Source of the DNA: Flavobacteriaceae bacterium
GTDB taxonomy: Bacteria; Bacteroidota; Bacteroidia; Flavobacteriales; Flavobacteriaceae
Assembly (NCBI GenBank): GCA_013214275.1
Contig: JABSPP010000101.1
Span: 1-6,399, forward strand
DNA: 6,399 nt
Direction: 5' to 3'
Below, piece after piece: positions 1 to 6,365 of the stretch; position 1 is the first letter of the stretch, and every line of letters begins with the position of its first letter. The notes under the pieces were generated by a model. That model ran no database searches, was not told the DNA's origin, and saw only the letters and a list, made by a program, of their open reading frames with translations. Made by a program: the position numbers and the translations under genes.

Positions 1-1
1 C

Positions 2-3000
2 TTAGTTTTTGGTTTTTATTACCGAGTTGTTGGTTTTGTCTTCGTTTAGCTTTATCTTCTTTTTTTGATTTATTGCCTCAATAATGATGTCATGATACTG
101 AGTGAAATTTTTAATGATATTTTCTAGGATATATGTGGCTTGGTAGGGATCCTTATTTTCTAAGGCATAATAGTTTTTTGCCATGATAATAAAACTTTTA
201 GCTCCCCAATATTTGTAGGCTGAAAAGTCTGATGTAATGTTTTGAATGACTTTGTTAGAATCTGCATAGAGCTTTTGACTGTTAAGAAAAAACGCACTAT
301 AGTATAGCGCTTCAGCTTTAAGTTCTCCACTGGCGTTTCGCTCCACTTCACGATAGAATTCCTCCGCTTTTGGATGGTCTTCTGTTTGGAAAGCAGAACG
401 GGCTATAACAATCTTTGCATCGTATTCTAGGGACGCATCAATTTGGTCCTCGAGCAGAATTTTCTCTGCATAGGTCACTGCTTTTTCGTAGTTCCCTAAT
501 TGATAATTCCCTTTCATCAAATTACTTTGAGCGTATAGAATATTTTGGGAGTAGTTGGCCTCTTGTTCCAATCGCTCAAGTAAGGGAATGGCAGCAGTCC
601 AGTCCTCCTTTTCCAATAGAATTTGTGAGAGTTTATTTAAAGCTTCCTCGCTAAATTCGCTCTGTGGTGCTGAAACAATAAACTGGTAGTTGGGGATTGC
701 CTCCTCATTTGAGCCTACTTTTGCCAACAACCGAGCTAGATAAAAATGAGCCTTTAGTGCATTTAATCCATTAGGGAATTTTTTGAGGTATTTTTGAAAT
801 CCTACAGTCGCATTTTCAACATCATTTTCTAGGTATTTATTTTCAGCTGATTGGTAGGTATCCTGATCTAATTCTGCGTCTGAAACATCTACAAAATCTA
901 AGGTTCTTACCCATGTTGCATATTCATCAACAGCACCGATATCTACATACACATTTCTTGCATTTCTCACAGCTTCCTTTGCTTCTTCTGAGTTGGGAAA
1001 TTTTGCAACGATTTCTTTAAAGTGACTCAGAGATTTTTTGTAATGATTGTCATTGTAAAATAAAAGACCATCTCTTAGCAAGGCTCTTGGGTTGTAGGAG
1101 CTTCTTGGATGATCGTCAAATAGACGTTTGTAGGCTTCGTGGGCTTTTTTGTTGTTTTTAAGAGCAGCATACGTATTGCCAAGTTGAAATAAAGCATCAT
1201 CTCTGTAATTGGAAGATTCAAAATTTGCAAGGAGTTCCTCTAGCTGCTCTGTTTTTTCTTGATTTTTTTTAAGAAATCCCAAGCTCATCCCCATTTGATA
1301 GCGGGCATAATCGGCGCCAGAGCCATATTGCTCGGCAATGATTTGGTATGAATTAATTGCATTTTCATAGTTTTTGGTGGCAAAATAGCAATCGCCAGTT
1401 CGGGTTATGGTATCATCATTTAAATTTAAGTCTTCGTTTTGAGTTTCGATAAATGCTTGAAAAGATGTTAGGGCTTTTTCATAATTTTTTAGTTTGAAGT
1501 AACTGTAACCAATGGTATAGTTGATCGTGGTGTATTCTTCGGTTTTGGTTGCCGAAGGGTTTTTACTGAAAGTTAAAAAATCTTCTAGTGCTTGTTGAAA
1601 ATTTCCCAATCTATAGTGAGTCTCTGCCATCCAATATTGGGATTGTGCTCTGATCTTTTGATCTATAGACTCCGTTCCTTGAAGTAAGTGAGGCAATGAG
1701 GCTTGTAGTTGGTTTTTATTAAATAGCTGAATACCTCTGTAGTAAGACACTTCACTAAATAGCTCCCTATTTTGTTGGCTATTGCTTTTTTTTAAGTAAT
1801 CTAAGGCACCCTGATAGTCCTGCTGATATAGGTAGGAAGTTACCATTAGCGCATTAATTTTTGCATAGCTAGGATTTTTTGGATAGGTGTTTAAAAAATC
1901 TTGTAATACTTCTGCCACGCTTTTGTAAGGATTTCCTTCCTCATAACTTAATTTGGCATAATTTAATGCCGCATCTTCTCTGACTTTTAAGTCAAAGTTC
2001 ATTTCGCTTGCACTCTTAAAAGCATTGAGAGCTTCTGACTTTTTTTCTAGATATAAATAACACTCCCCAAGATTGTAGTAAGCTCTTTGAGAAACCTTGT
2101 TTTTTTCATCTATAATTTTATTAAAATAATTTGAGGCATTTTCAAAGTCGTTTTGCTTGAAAAAGGCATACCCTAGTTGGTAATAATCTGTATTACTCCA
2201 CTTTTCTTTCTTCCCTCTATATTCCTTCAGATAGGGAATTGCTTCTTGATATTGTTGTAGGTTAAAATAGCTTTCGCCGATAATTTTAGAAATTTCAGAT
2301 CGCTCTTTAGGCTTGGCTTTTTCTAGCAGTTTTTCTCCTACCTCAATGCACTTTTTAAAACGACCAGCTTTAAAACTGATGTCTAGAAGGTAATAAGTAA
2401 CCTCGCTTTTATATGCTTGTTCGTCGGCTATTTCTTCTAACGTTTTTTCTGCGATATCATAGTCCTCTTGCTTGTAGGCGATGTATCCAAAATAGTAGCG
2501 AGAATCATTTCCGTACTTGGGGTCGTTGACAAGTGTGGCAAATTTTTTTCTAGCAAGACTCAAATTCCGAGTAGACAGTAGTGCATACCCCATCTTAAAG
2601 TTTAATTCTTTTCTATTGGTATCTGACAATGCGTCGAGGTTGACCTTAGAATACCACTTTAAAGCATAAGCAGCTTTTTTGTTGGCAAAGTAATAGTTAC
2701 CAACATTAAAATAGGCTTTATCTTTTTTATTGCTATTTGGGTAATTCTCTACAAAACGCAATACTTTTTTGTCGGCGTCAGTTTGATGAAGTCGAATAGC
2801 ACACATCGCATCGTAGTAGTCGGAATCTGCTTTTAATTGGGTATGATGATCAGCATTTTTGGAGACGTCTATAAAGTTTTTCTGAGCTGCCGCATACGCC
2901 TTATTATTGAAAAGTTGCACAGCGTGATTGTAATTGGCAAACACATTAGTTGCTATCTCTGTTTGTTGAGCAAATAGAGACCAGCAAATCAACGTAAAAA

Positions 3001-3040
3001 ACAAGGAGGTTAGCTTTTGATGAAAAATGGAACGAATCAT
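2..3040 (-). CDS. Secreted large tetratricopeptide-repeat (TPR) protein
   Basis: This is a complete 1012-residue protein; its TAA stop lies one base inside the window edge. Residues 1-24 form a signal peptide: basic start, hydrophobic stretch around 11-23, and a signal-peptidase-I-like site after Ala24 (LFA|QQ). Cys19 is preceded by T-L-I, a poor lipobox, so a lipoprotein is unlikely. Nearly all the rest is degenerate TPR-like helix pairs, for example about 284-310, 318-345, 505-532, 546-570, 614-642, 652-682 and 840-865. Helix turns such as KNYEKAL (518-524), KNYENAI (556-562) and GNYEKAV (849-855) recur. The last 20 or so residues are a polar, Lys/Asn-rich tail. No catalytic domain is visible. 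Such proteins usually act as protein-binding scaffolds, here in the periplasm or at the outer membrane. The ATG at 3038-3040 is chosen because it gives the intact signal peptide; an A/T-rich leader without Shine-Dalgarno precedes it. It is divergent from ftsE. It resembles large TPR proteins of Flavobacteriia; it is probably not the gliding lipoprotein SprE, since the lipobox is missing. The exact role is unknown. Confidence 0.93.
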   Translation of the reverse strand: MIRSIFHQKLTSLFFTLICWSLFAQQTEIATNVFANYNHAVQLFNNKAYAAAQKNFIDVSKNADHHTQLKADSDYYDAMCAIRLHQTDADKKVLRFVENYPNSNKKDKAYFNVGNYYFANKKAAYALKWYSKVNLDALSDTNRKELNFKMGYALLSTRNLSLARKKFATLVNDPKYGNDSRYYFGYIAYKQEDYDIAEKTLEEIADEQAYKSEVTYYLLDISFKAGRFKKCIEVGEKLLEKAKPKERSEISKIIGESYFNLQQYQEAIPYLKEYRGKKEKWSNTDYYQLGYAFFKQNDFENASNYFNKIIDEKNKVSQRAYYNLGECYLYLEKKSEALNAFKSASEMNFDLKVREDAALNYAKLSYEEGNPYKSVAEVLQDFLNTYPKNPSYAKINALMVTSYLYQQDYQGALDYLKKSNSQQNRELFSEVSYYRGIQLFNKNQLQASLPHLLQGTESIDQKIRAQSQYWMAETHYRLGNFQQALEDFLTFSKNPSATKTEEYTTINYTIGYSYFKLKNYEKALTSFQAFIETQNEDLNLNDDTITRTGDCYFATKNYENAINSYQIIAEQYGSGADYARYQMGMSLGFLKKNQEKTEQLEELLANFESSNYRDDALFQLGNTYAALKNNKKAHEAYKRLFDDHPRSSYNPRALLRDGLLFYNDNHYKKSLSHFKEIVAKFPNSEEAKEAVRNARNVYVDIGAVDEYATWVRTLDFVDVSDAELDQDTYQSAENKYLENDVENATVGFQKYLKKFPNGLNALKAHFYLARLLAKVGSNEEAIPNYQFIVSAPQSEFSEEALNKLSQILLEKEDWTAAIPLLERLEQEANYSQNILYAQSNLMKGNYQLGNYEKAVTYAEKILLEDQIDASLEYDAKIVIARSAFQTEDHPKAEEFYREVERNASGELKAEALYYSAFFLNSQKLYADSNKVIQNITSDFSAYKYWGAKSFIIMAKNYYALENKDPYQATYILENIIKNFTQYHDIIIEAINQKKKIKLNEDKTNNSVIKTKN

Positions 3041-3073
3041 TAAAAATTGCTATTTACAGGTGATAACGTGAAA

Positions 3074-3097
3074 TTTAAAATTTTGTTGGATTTTAAA
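3074..3097. repeat. Short inverted repeat, 8-bp arms, 8-nt spacer
   Basis: TTTAAAAT (3074-3081) and ATTTTAAA (3090-3097) are perfect reverse complements separated by TTTGTTGG. The arms contain only A and T, so in this AT-rich spacer they may occur by chance. If real, this could be an operator-like site lying in the inferred TPR leader and next to the candidate ftsE -33 box at 3081-3085. Confidence 0.25.
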
Positions 3098-3111
3098 CTA
3101 AAAATATATTT

Positions 3112-3119
3112 CAAAAATA
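3112..3119 (-). promoter_or_regulatory. Candidate -7 promoter element for the TPR gene
   Basis: Read on the minus strand the bases are TATTTTTG, an exact match to the Bacteroidota primary-sigma -7 consensus TAnnTTTG. It lies about 72 bp upstream of the TPR start codon, giving an inferred leader of roughly 65 nt. No clear TTTG -33 box is found at the usual 17-23 bp spacing, so the call rests on one short motif in AT-rich DNA. Confidence 0.35.
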
Positions 3120-3121
3120 GA

Positions 3122-3159
3122 AATTGATTTCTGTTATTCTTAAAAATACAAGATCAATT
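3122..3159. repeat. Inverted repeat, 9-bp arms, 20-nt spacer
   Basis: AATTGATTT (3122-3130) can pair with AGATCAATT (3151-3159), with one G-T pair; the core AATTGAT/ATCAATT is exact. It sits between the candidate TPR -7 element (3112-3119) and the candidate ftsE -7 element (3187-3194), where a regulator binding site shared by both genes could lie. There is no direct evidence that it functions, and no T-run follows to suggest a terminator. Confidence 0.25.
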
Positions 3160-3186
3160 CTAGGAATTTTACAATAAAAAAATATG

Positions 3187-3194
3187 TAGGTTTG
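3187..3194 (+). promoter_or_regulatory. Candidate -7 promoter element for ftsE
   Basis: TAGGTTTG matches the Bacteroidota -7 consensus TAnnTTTG exactly and lies 110 bp upstream of the ftsE ATG. There is no TTG at the expected -33 distance. An alternative is TTTTG at 3081-3085 followed, after 19 bp, by TATATTTC at 3105-3112. That pair has both elements at proper spacing but one mismatch in the -7 box, and would give a longer leader of about 185 nt. The sequence does not decide between them. Confidence 0.35.
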
Positions 3195-3304
3195 TACATG
3201 GGTTGAATTCTTAAAACCTTCACACAAGGAATGAGTAAAGCAAGGGCAGCACTTTAATAAAAGTAAATAATTAACCGCCAGCTTATTAATGTCAATTTAA
3301 ATAT

Positions 3305-3982
3305 ATGAAAGATTCGATTTTACACTTAGAGAATGCCGACATCTATCAGCGAGATAGTTTGGTGCTTTCTAAAGTAAATCTTAGGATTGAGAAAGGAGAG
3401 TGGTACTATCTCATTGGGAAAACAGGTAGTGGAAAAAGTAGCTTGATGAAAACCTTATATGGCGATTTAAAGCTACAGCGAGGAATGGGTACTATTGTGG
3501 GTTTCGACTTAAAAAAGTTAAAAGAAAAAGAAATTCCCTTTTTAAGAAGAAAAATTGGAATTGTCTTTCAGGATTTTAAGCTACTGAACGATCGAACTGT
3601 TTTTGATAATCTTTCTTTTGTGTTAAAGGCTACAGGCTGGAGAGATAAGGATGAAATCAAACAAAAAATAGAGGCAGTGCTTGAGCACGTAGGGATGAAG
3701 ACCAAATATTACAAAAAGCCTTATGAACTCTCTGGAGGAGAACAGCAAAGGGTAGCAATTGCCAGAGCTTTACTGAATGATCCAGATCTCATACTAGCAG
3801 ATGAGCCCACTGGGAATTTAGATCCAAAAACCTCTATTGAAGTTATGGAACTTTTAAATGAGATTCACCAAGGTGGTAAAAGTGTCTTGATGGCAACTCA
3901 CGATTATGCACTGATTGTTAAATTTAAACACAAAACAATTAAGTGTGAAGGTGGTGAACTGTTTGAAATGACCACAAATTAA
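3305..3982 (+). CDS. ftsE: Cell-division ATP-binding protein FtsE
   Basis: This is a complete 225-residue ABC ATPase, the usual length for FtsE. It shows Walker A GKTGSGKS (38-45), Q-loop Gln89 within FQDFKLL (88-94, a segment typical of FtsE), ABC signature LSGGE (142-146), Walker B LILADE (162-167) with catalytic Glu167, D-loop GNLD (170-173) and H-loop His199. All ATPase residues are intact. FtsE has no membrane segment and acts on the cytoplasmic face as a dimer with the membrane protein FtsX. ATP hydrolysis by FtsEX is known in model bacteria to control divisome assembly and periplasmic peptidoglycan hydrolases. No ftsX adjoins it here, unlike the ftsE-ftsX operon of proteobacteria; an unlinked ftsX is inferred. 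LolD/MacB-type ATPases are the nearest alternatives, but the FQDFKLL stretch and lone-gene context favour FtsE. The ATG follows an A/T-rich leader without Shine-Dalgarno. The gene converges on a glycosyltransferase with 4 bp between stops. Confidence 0.94.
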   Translation: MKDSILHLENADIYQRDSLVLSKVNLRIEKGEWYYLIGKTGSGKSSLMKTLYGDLKLQRGMGTIVGFDLKKLKEKEIPFLRRKIGIVFQDFKLLNDRTVFDNLSFVLKATGWRDKDEIKQKIEAVLEHVGMKTKYYKKPYELSGGEQQRVAIARALLNDPDLILADEPTGNLDPKTSIEVMELLNEIHQGGKSVLMATHDYALIVKFKHKTIKCEGGELFEMTTN

Positions 3983-3986
3983 CGGG

Positions 3987-5105
3987 TTATATAAAAAGCT
4001 GTTCGACAAGTTTTTTTGCACTTTCTTTTGGGCTAAAGTTCTGAAGCACTTTTTTTCTTTTCTTTAATATATCTTGACTAAAATCTCTTTGTAGAAGCTC
4101 TTCTGTTTTTTGTAAGAACTCTTCTTGAGTATTGGCCTTCTCACAAAGAGATTCGAGTCCTGTGTGATCTATCATATCGTCATTGGCAATCACGAATTTT
4201 CCTTGATATAAGGTGTTGAGAAGTTTTAGTTTGATCCCTGTATTTTGAAAAGTTGGTAATACATTAATGTGGGCATTTTCAAACAGTCTGTCCAAATCTT
4301 TCTGGTTAGATAGGCTTTGAAAAGTCATGTTATCATACTTTAAAATCTCTTTGTTGATCTCGTCATTAAAATAGCTACTAGCAATGACTAGTGGATATGA
4401 GGAGTTTTTGTACACATTGATCAAAAACAAGGCTGCTTTTACATTTTCCGAAACCGAGATATTTCCATGGTAAAGAATGAATGCTCCTCTTTTATCATGA
4501 GTTGTATGAATCTGATCTTCGTGGAATGCAGGAATATATGTGCATTTTTCACCGTATTTGGTGCTAAAATATGTCTGTTCTAAGGGAGAAATAGGAAACA
4601 CACCATTCATCACATTCAGGATATTTTCATAGGTTTTGAGCTTCTTAGATTCCTGTTTAAAAAAGTTTCGTCGGAACATATTAGATTCGCTGTCTGCCAA
4701 TCCTTTGTAAAATTTGTGTTCTACATTGTGAGCTCTTAAAAAGAGTTTTCTCTTTTTAAAATCTGATAGGTTAAGGATATAGGTAGTGTGTAATCCATCA
4801 AATAAAATAGGGTCTTTATCTTTCTTTAAATTCTGAATCAATTCGTTATTCCCTCTACTTTTTACGATAAAAGGGATATTCCCAGATAACATACTTTTAA
4901 GATAGGAGTTTCTCTTGTAATAGTATATCCTCTCGCAGTAGGTTTTTAGCTCTTCAGGCTGTGGTTTTCCGTACTGAAAGCAGTGTAAAATGATAGAAAC
5001 TCCCAGACTGTGGAGGGCTTTTATTTTGTAGAAAACGTCGATAATTCCACCATAGGTTGGAGGGTAAGGAATATCAAAAGAAATGAGGTGAAGCCTTTTT
5101 TTCAC
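3987..5105 (-). CDS. Glycosyltransferase, GT-B fold, GT4-like
   Basis: This 372-residue protein has the length and two-domain layout of GT4 glycosyltransferases. The N-terminal acceptor half has the substrate loop YPPTYGG (14-20) and a RAHNVEHKFY segment (124-133). The C-terminal nucleotide-sugar half has YHGNISVSENVKAA (212-225) and the donor-site region LPTFQNTGIKLKLLN (283-297). No signal peptide or transmembrane helix is seen, so it should act in the cytoplasm or at the inner membrane face, moving a sugar from a nucleotide donor onto a lipid-linked or polysaccharide acceptor. Donor and acceptor cannot be read from the sequence. The positions of the usual EX7E glutamates appear to be Thr289 and Asn297. 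The start is GTG (5103-5105): an in-frame TAA lies three codons upstream, and the next ATG (residue 72) would delete the N-terminal loop. It lies 123 bp downstream of another glycosyltransferase on the same strand, so co-transcription is possible. Confidence 0.9.
   Translation of the reverse strand: MKKRLHLISFDIPYPPTYGGIIDVFYKIKALHSLGVSIILHCFQYGKPQPEELKTYCERIYYYKRNSYLKSMLSGNIPFIVKSRGNNELIQNLKKDKDPILFDGLHTTYILNLSDFKKRKLFLRAHNVEHKFYKGLADSESNMFRRNFFKQESKKLKTYENILNVMNGVFPISPLEQTYFSTKYGEKCTYIPAFHEDQIHTTHDKRGAFILYHGNISVSENVKAALFLINVYKNSSYPLVIASSYFNDEINKEILKYDNMTFQSLSNQKDLDRLFENAHINVLPTFQNTGIKLKLLNTLYQGKFVIANDDMIDHTGLESLCEKANTQEEFLQKTEELLQRDFSQDILKKRKKVLQNFSPKESAKKLVEQLFI
3993..4017 (+). terminator. 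Weak possible terminator for ftsE
   Basis: Just past the ftsE stop, AAAAA and TTTTT flank a small TGT-TCG-ACA hairpin with two mismatched pairs between, and the right arm runs into seven T residues at 4011-4017. The structure is poor in G+C and lies inside the 3' end of the convergent glycosyltransferase gene. With only 4 bp between the two stop codons, any ftsE terminator must overlap that gene, so this is the best local candidate, though thermodynamically weak. Confidence 0.25.
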
Positions 5106-5228
5106 TTGTTTAAATCTATGCTAATTATTTGATAGTTGTTTATTTTCTTTTCTTAAGGCATTGACCTTTGTTTTACCAATCCCTCCATGAGAGTTCAGTT
5201 AAGAACAAAAGTAAAATTTATAAATGAA
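5106..5228 (-). other. Gap between the two glycosyltransferase genes
   Basis: The spacer is too long for tightly coupled genes and holds one promoter-like element. A small minus-strand fold (CTCTC-ATG-GAGGG) lies near 5182-5194 but has no following T-run, so it is not a convincing terminator. Short open stretches of up to about 25 codons occur, but none has a credible start together with family resemblance. Confidence 0.5.
5206..5213 (-). promoter_or_regulatory. Candidate -7 promoter element for the 3987-5105 glycosyltransferase
   Basis: On the minus strand the bases read TACTTTTG, an exact TAnnTTTG match, about 100 bp upstream of the GTG start. No TTTG/TTG -33 box is present at 17-23 bp. 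If active, it would let the downstream glycosyltransferase be transcribed separately from the one at 5229-6308. Confidence 0.3.
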
Positions 5229-6308
5229 TTATGAATTTAGTAGCCTTATTAGTTTGTCTTTCTCTCTGGTCCAGGTTAATTCTCTTTTAGCTTTTTGCAA
5301 CGCTATGGTATAATTGTTCGAGATTACTTTGAGAATTAATTTTGCTAGGGATTTAGGGCTTCTTTCCCATAAAATTTCTCCTACCTGATATGTTTCTACA
5401 AGCTTTTTCATTTCGGGAAGATCGGCAACAATTACAGGCACTTCGGCTTGGATATAATCAAATAGCTTGTTGGGTAGTGCATAACGGTAGTTGAGCCCTA
5501 TGTCTTCCTCTAGACTAAGCCCAATAGTCGCATTAGGGGTAAACTGCTTTAAGTCTTTTGGTAGGACTTTTCCCATAAATCTAACCTTATTTTCTAATGT
5601 CTGACTTGATACTTTTTGTTTTAATACTTCAATAATATCTCCAGTTCCGATAATGACCAATACACAATTGTCTAAGAGTTTGATGGTCTCTAACATGAGT
5701 TCAATTCCTCTGCCAATATTTACAGCTCCTTGATAGAGGATAATGTTTTTGTTCTCTGTTGGAAATGGAAATGATTGTTGATGAACAGATTTTTCAAGAG
5801 GAAGATTCCGAATCACCACAGCTTCAATTCCATAAAGATTTTTGTAGTGTTTTTTTATGGCATCACTCACTGTAATTACTTTGGTGAGCTTGGGTAAGAT
5901 CCATCGCTCAATGGTCAGCCAAAACTGTTTTATCAACTTTCGGTGTTTAAGCTCTGGAATTTCAGAAAATAGTTCGTGGCTGTCAAAAATAAGTTCCTTT
6001 CGCTGCAGCTTTGCAACAAAATAGTTAGGGATTAGGGTATCGAGGTCGTTTGAGAATAACACCTCTTTTTTTGTAAATAAAAGCAAAAAAAACAGTCTAA
6101 GATTGAGTTCTGCATAAAATAAAAACCCTCGATGAAAAAGCATTGATATGCGTTTTGTAGCATAATCCCTATACAAAGTTTCTTGTGAACCGTGCTTTCT
6201 TCCGATTAAGAGAAGGTCGTACCCCATTTCTTTAAGCGTACAACACATTTTGTGCACACGCTGGTCGGTAACAAGATCATTGGAAACGGTGACAATAATT
6301 CTTTTCAA
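5229..6308 (-). CDS. Glycosyltransferase, GT-B fold, GT4-like
   Basis: This is a complete 359-residue glycosyltransferase. The N-terminal half carries NDLVTDQRVHK (10-20), SNDLDTL (86-92) and DSHELF (109-114), followed by a basic/aromatic helix near 122-140. The C-terminal nucleotide-sugar half carries LYQGAVNIGRGIE (191-203), an IIGTGD turn (219-224) and ALPNKLFDYIQAEVPVI (277-293), the PNKLF-(E/D)-Y block of this GT4 branch. A hydrophobic, aromatic patch at about 61-78 may bind the inner membrane surface; there is no signal peptide. It presumably adds a sugar to a cell-surface polysaccharide or lipid-linked glycan, with donor and acceptor unknown. Asp284 stands where many GT4 enzymes have the second EX7E glutamate. 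The start is TTG (6306-6308): a TAA stop lies four codons upstream, no ATG or GTG lies between, and the first internal ATG (residue 21) would remove the conserved NDLVTDQRVH segment. A strong terminator ends only about 36 bp upstream. Confidence 0.91.
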   Translation of the reverse strand: MKRIIVTVSNDLVTDQRVHKMCCTLKEMGYDLLLIGRKHGSQETLYRDYATKRISMLFHRGFLFYAELNLRLFFLLLFTKKEVLFSNDLDTLIPNYFVAKLQRKELIFDSHELFSEIPELKHRKLIKQFWLTIERWILPKLTKVITVSDAIKKHYKNLYGIEAVVIRNLPLEKSVHQQSFPFPTENKNIILYQGAVNIGRGIELMLETIKLLDNCVLVIIGTGDIIEVLKQKVSSQTLENKVRFMGKVLPKDLKQFTPNATIGLSLEEDIGLNYRYALPNKLFDYIQAEVPVIVADLPEMKKLVETYQVGEILWERSPKSLAKLILKVISNNYTIALQKAKRELTWTREKDKLIRLLNS

Positions 6309-6344
6309 GGTCGGGTATTAAACAAAGCAATATAAAACAAAAAA

Positions 6345-6365
6345 CCCACTCAAAGAATGAGTGGG
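6345..6365 (-). terminator. Rho-independent terminator of a minus-strand gene beyond the right edge
   Basis: CCCACTCA (6345-6352) and TGAGTGGG (6358-6365) form a perfect 8-bp stem with a 5-nt loop. Read on the minus strand the hairpin is followed directly by TTTTTTGTTTT (6344-6334), a strong U-tract. On the plus strand it is followed only by T-poor sequence, so it should act mainly on transcripts entering from the right. It separates an unseen upstream gene from the glycosyltransferase that starts at 6308. Confidence 0.85.

Larger units (their letters stand above)
3041..3304. other. Divergent intergenic region between the TPR gene and ftsE
   Basis: This very AT-rich 264-bp spacer must carry the promoters of both divergent genes. 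I find TAnnTTTG-type -7 candidates in each direction and two short inverted repeats: 3074-3081 with 3090-3097, and 3122-3130 with 3151-3159. No ORF of useful length, tRNA or convincing riboswitch fold is visible. Both start codons are preceded by A/T-rich sequence rather than a Shine-Dalgarno motif, as is common in Bacteroidota. Confidence 0.7.

Noticed and set aside
160..351. Minus-strand open frame of 63 codons inside the TPR gene
   Set aside because: It is an out-of-frame overlap within the TPR coding sequence and shows no domain or start signal of its own.
415..654. Plus-strand open frame of 79 codons opposite the TPR gene
   Set aside because: It is the antisense shadow of the TPR coding sequence, its product has no recognisable motif, and the opposite frame clearly encodes TPR helices.
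2..3040. TPR protein as the gliding/type IX secretion lipoprotein SprE
   Set aside because: The Cys19 context T-L-I-C lacks a lipobox, the signal peptide ends in a type I site (LFA|QQ), and no other gliding gene is in the window.
3217..3229. Small hairpin CCTT-CACAC-AAGG in the ftsE leader
   Set aside because: A 4-bp stem is too weak to support a regulatory or terminator call.
3231..3257. Eight-codon mini-ORF (MSKARAAL) upstream of ftsE, a possible leader peptide
   Set aside because: The AAGGA in front touches the ATG directly, giving no usable Shine-Dalgarno spacing. The peptide has no run of regulatory codons, and no attenuator hairpin follows.
5116..5188. Open stretch of about 25 minus-strand codons in the gap between the glycosyltransferases, and an 11-codon ORF from the ATG at 5186-5188
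   Set aside because: The longer stretch has no ATG or GTG start in its frame and the 11-codon ORF is too short; open runs of this size are expected by chance.
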